Assembly: GCA_914767885.1 (NCBI GenBank)
Contig: CAJZBQ010000020.1
Location: forward strand, 806,001 to 870,000
Reading direction: 5' to 3'
Source: Blepharisma stoltei
Lineage: Eukaryota > Ciliophora > Heterotrichea > Heterotrichida > Blepharismidae
DNA length: 64,000 nucleotides
In this document: piece by piece, positions 55,416 through 64,000 of the stretch
How the letters are laid out: every line of letters begins with the position of its first letter
Numbering within the stretch: the stretch's first letter is position 1
Position numbers and translations under genes: made by a program
The notes under the pieces: model-generated
Told to the model about the DNA's origin: nothing
What the model saw: only the letters and a program-made list of their open reading frames with translations
Database searches by the model: none

Positions 55416-55849
55416 TAACTCCCCCCTCCCTTTAAATTGAAACAAAATAGGTAAAATTCCTACTTTTTTGGGAAATTACCCCCCCTTTAAATTGAAACAA
55501 AATTTTATTATAATAGAAAATTTTATAGGTAAAAATCATTATTTTATATGTAAATACGTTAATACCCTATTTAATATGCTTCAAACATATAAGATTTAGA
55601 AATTAAACTCTATTTTGTCCAATTGTTATGGGGAGAGTTAGAAGAATACCATTTCAGCAAGTTTACACTTTGAGATTGAGAAATTTATGAATTAATTTTT
55701 CATGAAATTCTTTAAATTTATATAATTTATTTTCTATAAATTTTATCTCTGAAAAAATTTTTATATATAAATTTTTTTATAAAAACATTTTCTTAACCCC
55801 CCTTTAAATTGAAACAAAATTTTTTGTTTCAATTTAAAGGGGGGGGGAG
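55416..55849. mobile_element. 434-bp MITE (TTTAAATTGAAACAAA subfamily)
   Basis: Ends CTCCCCCCTCCCTTTAAATT and a G-rich complement, TA at both edges. Internal extra copies of CCCCCTTTAAATTGAAAC lie near each end, so each terminus is itself duplicated and able to fold. Same subfamily as 11106-11518. Confidence 0.9.
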
Positions 55850-56781
55850 TAAGATCTCATTTTATTATTGTAGTTATCATAATTCAATAATATAACAATT
55901 ATAATGAAATAAAATATTATCTATCTATTCTAAGCTGCATAAAAATTAATTCTATGTCTGAGCTTCCAGATTATAATAAATGTGGCGAAGATTGCTTTCA
56001 CGAATATTAATAAATAAATAAATGATATGCAAGACATATCTATTTTCTGCATAGCATGACATATTTGATTGAAATTAAGCTTGAAATGATGATAAATATT
56101 GAATCTTGTTTTTGAGCAGATGCAACTAGATATGATATTGCAGATACTTTAAATTAAATTATAAAGTATGATGATTTACGTAATAACTCTGCATTGAAAT
56201 TTTTGAATTTAACTTGTGCATGCAATAAATTATTTAATCAATGCAATTGAAAAAATCATAAAAAATCATGAAAATAAATATATTTTCAGATAATATGCAA
56301 AATTCTTTCAGATAAAAATTATTATAACAATTATTTCTGAAATGCTTTAAAATTCACTGATATCCTATTTTTTAGTGATAAGCTTTTGCTACATATATGA
56401 TAGATTGCATCTCAAATGACATATATAAAATCTTTTAGCTATAGGTCCTGCATTTTAATAGATCATTTTGACTATCAATTTTAATTTTTTAAAATAAATT
56501 CACATGTCCGAATTTTTTGAAAAGTACGAATGAAGATCACAAATTTCTATTTCTAGTTTGAGACGCCTAATCTGACTTAGACTGCATAAGGTAATGCTCT
56601 CTACTTTTTTTATTCTGATCAGAATGCTACTTGGCCATATTGATCTATAATTGTGAATAAACTATAATGGTTTTGATAATAAGTAATTAGCAATTTAATC
56701 TAATTAAGTAAAAAAACACAAAATTCAATATAAATTGAAAAAGCCGGCGAAGTTCTTTTATACTTACATTTAATTTAAATA

Positions 56782-59593
56782 ATGAGCTACATGGAGAGAT
56801 TCTCTGAATATCAAGAGAACTCATACTCTAGAAATATATCCCTTCAAGCTAGTATTTCAGAGCTTTGGTCAAGGCAACCCCAAGACAAGCGACTTGTCTT
56901 AAGAATTCAGTCCATGCTACCACAATTTAAACTGACATCTGATGTATTAAGGTGCTTATGGGAATATAGCATAGACCCTGATCCTCAATTTACAGGCGTA
57001 ATTACAGCTTTTAAATACTCGCCTCTACACTTTTTAAGTCTAAAAGCTACTGAAATTGTTTGACTACGAAAAGGGGAAAATCTGCCTCAAGCAGATTATT
57101 TGATGCATTTATCGCCTCAATCGGTAGACTCAGCAGAAAATTTATGCTAAATTTATAAGTTTCCTAATCGCTAATTATTAAAAAAAATTGTTGAAAAATT
57201 AAAGGGAAATACCATACAAATTGAAGAAAAAATCTTTGATAGTATGATGAGAAGCGCTATGAGAAGAATCGAAAGAAATCAAGAGCTTGAACCACTTGAT
57301 GTGTGCAGGGCTTGCATTGCGTTTACAGCTGATGAAACTACTCAGCGGCTGCTAATGAAATGTGAGATCTTATTTCCTGCAGTTTCTTTGCAGTTTACTC
57401 CAATTCTACCATTGAAATTGGTCTCAACGCCATTAAGCTCAAAATTAACAAAAGGGTTAGCAAGTAAATATCAGGCTGGGTATTTGACACTAGATCAGTC
57501 GGGAAGAGCGCTGCCACTTCTTGACACAGATCCACTTGCAATGCAATATCCTATTGTAGGTATAGCTCATGAATCTTTATGAATCGACCTCGTTGAAAAG
57601 TAACCGCTCTAATGGACTTCGCATCTTGTACATCTTAAACCAGACCTCTCACTATTTAGAGAAATATTTCTGCCCTATCTGGAACTTCTCATTTGATTTA
57701 ATAATAACAATTGCTTGTAGCTTTAATTTCACTTTCTGGACAAGCTCACTTCTATCTTGAATTCCATATTTTAAGTATTAAAATTTGCTAAACAATATTC
57801 TTCTTAAATTAAAAGTTAATTTTTATAACATTTATATGAAATAAAACAGTTATAAACCTCTTATAAAAAGAATTAAATTAAAATTAATTTTATTATAAGC
57901 CCCATTTTATAGATAGCTGTCAAGATGGTTCATACTTGTCAAAAAATTTTTGGCTAGTCATTTATAATTTCTACATTTGGGCCAAGACATTTTGCTGCCA
58001 AATTACCACTTTTCAAGCATAAAGAGAGAAGAGCCGTTTTAATTTCAAAGTATGCCTTGGCTTTATTTTGCCAAGGCCCCCATGCTATTTATTAGAAATA
58101 TTTTCGAAATTATTAAAAAAACAATTATATAAAACTATATTGAGCTAGTTTTAAAACTAGGGATGTTTTATTATAATCCGAATATTTGTCTAAATATTGA
58201 GGGGTCTGGTCTAAGACATAAAAGATGTAAAGTCCATTAGAGCGTTTAAATTTTCAATGAGGCCGATCCATAAAGGTTTATAAGCTATATCTGGGTAACT
58301 GGAATCCCAGAGTCACAGAGTAATAGAAATGCACCGATAATTCATCCCTTAGTTTGGACAAGTTGCATTCAATATATTGAGTCCAAAAATATCAGGGACA
58401 AAATTTCTCCTGATCCTGAAAACTTGACTATGCTGTTTGTCCACTTTGCAGGAAAGCCAAAGTTCTATGAGATTTCATGTGTAGGTAATCCTCAGTGAAG
58501 AACTGAGTCGTTTTGCAGCGAAATTCCTCGAGAAGAAGAGTCATATTTTGCTCCTTGCTTTGCTACATTTTTAAAAGAAGACCAAACAGTAAATTCTATC
58601 GAGCTATCTATGGACAATTTTCCTAGGCACTCAGTAAACTCTTCTATAAGTTATGGATCAAGAATAAGCACACCTTCGAATTACCAAATGAAGCCTCCTC
58701 GCCAATCCGGAAACCCAGGGATGTTCACTCCGTCCTATAGCCGGCAGCTTTCTAGAAAAAATTCTATGGAAAGCTTAAGAGGATCAGGCACTTTTTCTCC
58801 GAGCGCCGAACAAATTATTGAAGACCAAAGTAAAATGCTTGCTCAGCTCCAAGCACAAATAAAAGAACTCCAGGCACATGTATTTAAACCAAAAATACAA
58901 AATAATATAGGAGGAGATCTCGTAAATGCTGGGACAAATACGACTTTCAATACAAAAGATATGAGGGAGATGTCAAATGCAGAAACAAATACAACTTTTG
59001 TAACGACAGCGCCTGCTGAGTATTTGACAATGGGAGATTTAAGGGTAAGTGAAGAAGGTATGCCAAGTATGAAAAACACGTCAATGATTTCAAGTAAAAG
59101 CAACGCAAATAAGCCTCCATGCTCAGGAAAATCGATGACCTCAAGGCCAGTTTCGAAGCCTCTTTCTTCTTCGTCAGAAGATCATAATGAATCAAACGGT
59201 CCTCTAGAATACAACCCTCTCAGATACAGCTCAATGGAATTTCAAGACTCCCCAGGCCCTTCTCCTCATCCTTATAAATCAAAGATTTCCCAATCCCCTT
59301 CTATGAGGAGCAAGCAAAATTCTATGGATTTGCCATATACAGATCGCTCTTCAGTTTCTAGTATAAAAATGAGTGACATGAAGCTGAAGTTTAGTGTAGA
59401 ATCTTCAACAGACATGCCAATAAATTATCAAAGGAAACTTGCTTATTCCCCAGCTAACACGACTAAGCCAGTTAATGAGGTAGCTCCTTCAGACCAAACT
59501 ATATGTGTACCAAAAATCATGTATGAAAGCAGTAGTGAAGGCTCAGATGACGATAATGTGCTGACTGCAATAGAGAAAAAATATTTACGATAA
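56782..59593 (+). CDS. STIL: STIL/Ana2/SAS-5 family centriole assembly protein, two IESs
   Basis: The protein is about 680 residues after removing 57561-58287 (727 bp) and a short piece near 57138-57176. The N-terminal half matches STIL: GYLTLDQSGRALPLLDTDPL leads into QYPIVGIWVTGIPE, created by the large excision, then HPLVWTSCIQYIESKNIRDK and KPKFYEISCVGNPQW. The C-terminal half is Ser-rich, with a short coiled coil (IIEDQSKMLAQLQAQIKELQ) like the oligomerising STIL/Ana2 coil. It ends DDDNVLTAIEKKYLR, in a position suited to the STAN motif that binds SAS-6. In the family it links PLK4 to cartwheel assembly; here it should act in basal body duplication. Confidence 0.92.
57138..57176. mobile_element. 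Probable very short IES in STIL
   Basis: An AT-rich stretch with two in-frame TAA codons between SAENL and IVEKLKGNTI. TA-to-TA removal of 36 or 39 bp restores the frame; exact ends are ambiguous. Confidence 0.55.
57561..58287. mobile_element. 727-bp IES with long inverted ends in STIL
   Basis: Terminal repeats of about 60 bp: TATAGCTCATGAATC...GACCTC at the left and TATAGCTTATAAACC...GGCCTC at the right (reverse complement), both leading to CGCTCTAATGGACTT. No coding capacity. Excision produces the conserved PIVGIWVTG of STIL. It is unrelated to the C-rich MITEs. Confidence 0.93.
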
Positions 59594-59615
59594 TAAGTTT
59601 AAGTAAAATTCATAA

Positions 59616-60752
59616 ATGGCAATCAACCGTAAAAGCACAAATCAGAGCTTCGACTCAAGCCCAACTTTTGCAAAAACTGAAGACAAGATCACTGAGTATT
59701 ATAACCAATTGCATGATACTTTAGAGAGCTTTGATACAAAGGTAAACACAGTGATTCACTCCCATGAAAAAGACTTTCTCGGCGCCTTCAGGAATATCAT
59801 GGCTAAAGTTAAAAAAGAAATGACAAAATTGCGTGAGTTGACTGATGAGCAAGCTTTAATGATTAAAAGAGACCAAGTTGTGCAAGAATTACAGAATTCT
59901 TTATATTGATTTCAAAATGAAGCTGTTAAACTTGGAGAAGCCTGCTCCAAAGTGCAAGCAAGATACGACAATGTTAAACAAAAAGTCCATGGGCTTGAAG
60001 CAGAAAATATTGCATTAGAGCAACAAGTAAAAATCTTGATGAGGCAAAATGAAACATTAAAAGAAAATTTAGGATTTAAATTTGAAGAAAGCGATATAAA
60101 GCTCGATCATTTTGAAGAAAAAAAAGCAAATTTAGAAACCGATATAAAAAATGAAGGCTTTTTAACAACTTTAGCGCTGTCTTATAATATTGAAAACAAA
60201 GAATTTATAGGAAAAATTGAGGATTATTTAAGAAGTCAAGAAATTTCTTTTTTGAGAACTTTGGATCACCAGAGGAAAATTATTTCCAATTTGAAAAAAC
60301 AATTAAGGGAATTTACTTCTGAAAAAGCTAAAGGCTTTTTGGAAAGAAGTGATTTAGAAGATCTATTTTTAGACTGTGTAGAAGAAGTAAGAAAAGAAGT
60401 CGTGAGAAGGAAATCTAGAGAAAACTCTGAGAAAAGAAATCGCCAGACTTTGCAATCAAATGTGCATTTAACTGCAATTGATAAGCGGCTGATTTTAGAA
60501 AAATTCATTGCAAATGAGCAAGTTATTGCAGTTCTCTATGATACTTTGTTTCCTTGAAAAGGCGAAAAAGGTTCTTCTGAAGCTTCACATCCATTGTTTA
60601 CTCCAACACAGACGAAAGAAGAGAAATCACCAAGAAAAGGAGGGTTGTTCCCTGAAGTTGATAATGCTTCAGTCTCATCTCGAGGTTCCCAATCGTCGAA
60701 AAAGCGAGGTGTTGTGGTGAACGGAAAATTATTGATTGATAAAACAAGTTAA
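59616..60752 (+). CDS. Coiled-coil protein of unknown function
   Basis: The 378-residue protein starts 22 bp after the STIL stop and has two TGA-encoded Trp residues (NSLYWFQNEAVK and LFPWKGEKG). The centre is continuous coiled coil with the ciliate-type phrase WFQNEAVKLGEACSKVQARY, then HGLEAENIALEQQVKILMRQ. The tail is Ser/Lys-rich (SRGSQSSKKRGVVV). No family is recognised. The tight spacing and shared orientation with STIL may mean linked expression, and a basal-body role is a fair guess only. Confidence 0.75.
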
Positions 60753-60770
60753 CTTTAAAATAACTCATTT

Positions 60771-62709
60771 TTACAGAGAATCAAGCACCGCTAGCTTAGC
60801 TTTTATGCTGTCTATGTACACATTGTTAATGCTGTCTTGGATTTCCAAGCTTTGAATATTCTTGATGTGCTTAGGGTTAATGCTGCGTTCATAATTTTGT
60901 GCTCGAAGCTCTATAGACTGAGTTAATAGCTTAATTTTATTGATCTTTGCAGACTTTTCGGTATTTTCATCTGATAAAATTTGTGTCCAATTGACAGGTT
61001 TTAGTAGTGGGCTTCCGTGGTCTCTTGACTTTTGCCTTTCAACTCGTTTTTGCAATAGATAATCGACTGACTTATTGACAGATGTATCTGGGCTTGTATC
61101 ATTTCTTGATGAAATTGATGAGCTTCTTTTTGAGGGCTGCAAATTTCTTTTATGGCTTGAGGATTTATAAGATTTGATAGAGTCTCCAGGGTTTGATGAT
61201 AGTATTTTACTATCAACATTTTCCAAGTTTTTAGAGTGGCCTCTTAGATCGCCTGCTGACTTTACATCATAAGGCTTTAAATTGATCATATTTTCATCAA
61301 TGCTTTTATTTAATCGGTCATTGCGGATTTTTCTCCTTCTTCATTCAATTTCTAATTGTTTGTTGTAAGAGATTTTAGGCTTAAATAAATCAATTGCAAG
61401 TTTTCCATATTCCCTTGCTTTATGGGCTAGCACTTTGCTGCTTTCTGATTTTTCTGCTTCTTTCTGGATCTTTTCTTCGCTTTCAATCATCATAATGTCT
61501 AGCAAAGGAGATTTGTAGTAGTTTATGCTAGCTTGATGCTGGGCAAGATCATAATAATTTTGTGATAATTTATGCTTCCTAAGAATTTCTGACTCTTTTA
61601 TAGCTCGTTTGTACTCTAATTCATGCTTGTTTGATTTCGTCTAACTGACCGCGTGCTCAAGTTTTACCTCAAGGGAAGATGGTTGGCTAGAGTTGGAAAG
61701 GTGCGCCCAGCAAGGCCAGAGGTTGTCGCTTGGCCAATTGGGCAAATCCCTAGTACGATACCAGGCGTTGCATACTGGGCTCCGGATTCCATTTGGTCAA
61801 GAGCTAGACCAGTAAATTCGATTTTTCGAAGAGCGAATCCCGTTGACCTACGGAATGATGACCGAGCGTCTCTGGCTCTCGGTTAGCGAGTGTAAGTCCT
61901 AGTTCATGAGGAACAGCATAGTGGAAGGCCGTGTCAGGACTGGCAAGCTAGCGGTGGAGCGTTATGCAGAGGGGACTTCTCTATAAGTAATTCAAATAAG
62001 CAAACTTGTTGATTTCATCAAATTTTATTGGTCGATAGAACTCTTTTTGTCTTGCCAAAATTTCCTTTTGCTTTTCCATCTCAGGCATCACTGAATTGCT
62101 AAAAAATCTGTCTTCCAATTTCTTGTAAAGAGGTTTCGAGTCCTCATATGTATCTTTATTTTCAATTAATAAAAGCTTTTTTCTTTCGATTCTATCTGAT
62201 TCTACCTTATTTTTTATTTTTGTAATGTTTTTCTGCTTTTCTTCTGCCCTTTTTCTTTCTTTTTCCGCACTTGATTTATGTTCTTCTTGAATTTTTTGTA
62301 AAATTTTTGCATTAATATTTTCAATGTTAGTTTGATGCAGAATTTGTGCTTTTTCTCTTTCTTTTTTCATTCTTTTAATGAAATCGAACCTTTCTTTCTC
62401 AGTCATTTCATTTTTTTCAGAATCAAAAGAGCGAGTAATTGCATTATCCTTATCAATTTTTGTAGTATCAATATTATCTTCTCCTTCATTTCTTGGATTA
62501 GAACGATATTCTTTGACCCTCTTTTGGGAATTCTTTGATTTGCGAATATGAGAGTGCCGTTTTAAATAAATTTTGTTTTTTATCTGAGTAAATATTTTGC
62601 TTAAAGAAGTTATAATAGAATCATGCGCAGTTAAATAATCATCATATGCTACTTGCTTGTATCTTTGAAAAAAATAAGACTTCACAGACTTCTCAATCAT
62701 TTTATTCAA
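60771..62709 (-). CDS. Coiled-coil protein of unknown function, one SINE-like IES
   Basis: The protein is 523 residues after removing 61617-61983 (367 bp); the remaining 1572 nt is exactly 524 codons. ATG 62709 gives MNKMIEKSVKSYFFQRYKQV. The middle is a highly charged helix (RMKKEREKAQILHQTNIENI). Excision joins FAYLNYL to EYKRAIKESEILRK. The C-terminal third is Ser-rich, ending SIKAKLAVLDSL. One TGA encodes Trp (LEIEWRRRKIRN). No family is recognised; the style is that of ciliary or basal-body proteins. Confidence 0.78.
61617..61983 (+). mobile_element. 367-bp GC-rich SINE-like IES
   Basis: The GC-rich core 61640-61980 (GCGCCCAGCAAGGCCAGAGG; CAGGACTGGCAAGCTAGCGG) contrasts with the AT-rich gene. 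TA at both edges, no terminal inverted repeats. The TA pair is chosen because it alone gives an open, in-frame join. Confidence 0.7.
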
Positions 62710-62786
62710 ATTACTAAAGGAATTAAAATGAAGGAAATTTTAAAGAATTATTTTTCACCAAAATTAAGGAAATAATTTTCCATTAT

Positions 62787-63755
62787 TTAATCAACTTGCT
62801 CAACGTTTGGTCCATTAAATGGACTTGCTCCTTGGCTGAACCCTCCATTGCTCATTCCATTTATATTAGTTGCTCCATTCTGTTGATAAATTTTTACTAT
62901 GATTGGATTGCTGATACTCTCCAGTTCTTTCTGTTTGCTTTCAAATTCGCTTACCTCTGCTTCTGGATTACTTTCAATCCATCTCTGAATTTCTTCAATT
63001 TTTGCCTCTACAATATTTTTCTCACTTTGGCTGATTTTATCCTTCACTTTTTCATCATTTATAGTATTTCTCAAGTTATATAGATAGCCTTCCAATCCAT
63101 TTTTTGCTTCAATTTTCTGCTTAATTGCATCGTCTTCCATTTTGAATCTTTCAGCTTCACTAACCATCCTTTCAATATCACTTTTGCTGAGTCTTCCATT
63201 TTCGTTGGTTATGGTAATTCTAGTGATTTTATCTGTAGCTTTTTCTTTTGCTGACACATTTAAAACCCCATTCGCATCAATTTCAAAAGTTACTTCAATT
63301 TGAGGGACACCTTTGGGTGCTGGTGGGATTCCTTCTAAGTTGAATCTACCCAGAAAATGGTTGTCTTTAGTCATTGATCTTTCACCTTCATAAACTTGAA
63401 TGCACACACTTGACTGATTATTTGCATAAGTAGTAAACATTTGGGATTTTTGAGTAGGTTTTCCAGAGTTTCTTGGAATTAAAACTGTCATAACTCCTCC
63501 AGCTGTTTCAATCCCAAGGGATAAAGGTATTATGTCTAATAACACAACATTTTGTACCTGACCTGAGGTGACTCCTGACAAAATTGCTCCTTGCACAGCA
63601 GCTCCATATGCTACAGCTTCATCTGGATTGATATTTCTGTTTGGTTCTTTTCCATTGAAAAACTCTTGTATAAGTTGTTGAACCTTTGGTATCCTAGTCG
63701 AGCCTCCTACAAGGACTACTTCATTAATTTGATTTTTCGAAATACCAGAATCTCT
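62787..63755 (-). CDS. HSP70: Cytosolic-type HSP70, C-terminal part, cut by a MITE at the window edge
   Basis: 323 residues from the end of the ATPase domain to the C-terminus. It begins [20 protein letters not shown] and continues with [19 protein letters not shown]. The substrate-binding domain follows ([32 protein letters not shown]-type sequence, [16 protein letters not shown]) and then the helical lid. The final residues are GPNVEQVD, a variant of the EEVD motif by which cytosolic HSP70 binds TPR co-chaperones. The 5' part lies beyond the window, on the far side of the MITE at 63756. Confidence 0.96.
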   Translation of the reverse strand, partial: RDSGISKNQINEVVLVGGSTRIPKVQQLIQEFFNGKEPNRNINPDEAVAYGAAVQGAILSGVTSGQVQNVVLLDIIPLSLGIETAGGVMTVLIPRNSGKPTQKSQMFTTYANNQSSVCIQVYEGERSMTKDNHFLGRFNLEGIPPAPKGVPQIEVTFEIDANGVLNVSAKEKATDKITRITITNENGRLSKSDIERMVSEAERFKMEDDAIKQKIEAKNGLEGYLYNLRNTINDEKVKDKISQSEKNIVEAKIEEIQRWIESNPEAEVSEFESKQKELESISNPIIVKIYQQNGATNINGMSNGGFSQGASPFNGPNVEQVD

Positions 63756-64000
63756 TACTCCCCCCCCTCTGTGAGTGAACAAAACCATTAGAAAAATCGC
63801 TATTTTTTGCCCAAAAACCCACCCTCCGTGAGTGAACAAAAATTTTGATATATAAATGATAATTATTATAATGAAATCTAGAGCTAATTCTGTTTAATTT
63901 TAAACGAATTGCTTTTTAAAACATAAATTTTATAAAATAAATTAATATTTGCTTTCCAATTTTTGCGATTAGGTTTTTTTTAAATTTCGAAAAAAAATAT
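63756..64000. mobile_element. MITE (GTGAGTGAACAAA subfamily), truncated by the window edge
   Basis: TACTCCCCCCCCTCTGTGAG followed by interior blocks shared with 16476, 27510 and 30016 (AATGATAATTATTATAATG; GCGATTAGG). The right end is outside the window. It interrupts HSP70 right before DSGISKNQ. Confidence 0.9.

Larger units (their letters stand above)
54700..56781. other. Long gap with three repeat elements
   Basis: It contains the inverted copy of the direct-repeat-flanked family (54951-55113), a GC-rich SINE-like unit (55120-55410) and a MITE (55416-55849). The last 930 bp is AT-rich with two tiny frames: ATG 55954 (18 codons) and ATG 56504 (48 residues, three TGA read as Trp: MSEFFEKYEWRSQISISSLR). 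The second could be a first exon or a small gene; support is weak. Confidence 0.5.

Overview
This window looks like germline (micronuclear) DNA of a heterotrich ciliate, most likely Blepharisma or a close relative. Three things point there. (1) UGA is read as tryptophan: almost every gene has in-frame TGA codons, often at positions where Trp is expected, and the stops I could place are all TAA or TAG. (2) Spliceosomal introns are 15 nt with GT...AG ends; I place eight (854, 29269, 29654, 32139, 39751, 46952, 46977, 47510), and removing each restores the reading frame. (3) Many genes are broken by TA-bounded insertions with terminal inverted repeats. Removing each insertion between two TA dinucleotides rebuilds a continuous, family-consistent protein, which is how internal eliminated sequences (IESs) behave. 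Stentor shares the tiny introns but uses UGA as stop.

Layout: 1-2.9 kb UQCC1-like protein and a C2 protein; 2.9-8.0 kb DOP1/Dopey; 8.3-13.3 kb coiled-coil genes; 14.0-15.7 kb mitochondrial HSP60; 15.9-21.0 kb a tandem duplication carrying a coiled-coil gene, lysozyme relics and four C-type lysozyme-like copies; 21.7-24.8 kb RCC1-repeat protein and ArfGAP; 25.4-32.2 kb four proteins of unknown function, three of them riddled with IESs; 32.5-37.4 kb CC2D2A (ciliary transition zone); 39.2-43.7 kb aspartyl protease, TPR/IQ protein, FSP1/NDH2-like oxidoreductase; 44.1-45.9 kb a composite inverted-repeat element; 45.9-54.7 kb CDP-alcohol phosphotransferase, IQCH, RPA3 and others; 56.8-60.8 kb STIL (centriole assembly) and a coiled-coil protein; 60.8-64 kb coiled-coil protein and HSP70, cut by a MITE at the window edge.

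About 20 insertions interrupt coding sequence. They fall into several groups: MITEs with C-rich ends (CTCCCCC...), long foldback elements built of small GGTCCGACC-type palindromes, a family with 8-9 bp direct repeats at its edges, SINE-like GC-rich units, and short AT-rich pieces of about 36-99 bp. For twelve genes the total length after subtracting the proposed IESs and introns is an exact multiple of three.

The most informative sites are: the duplicated locus at 16-21 kb, where one copy carries a 369-bp MITE and the other keeps the clean empty TA site; the HSP60 start codon, separated from its mitochondrial presequence by a 91-bp IES; a 25-bp coding island between two unrelated IESs; and a 10-nt exon between two 15-nt introns. 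No rRNA, tRNA or CRISPR array was recognised. No typical transposase gene was seen, so the MITEs must be mobilised and excised in trans.
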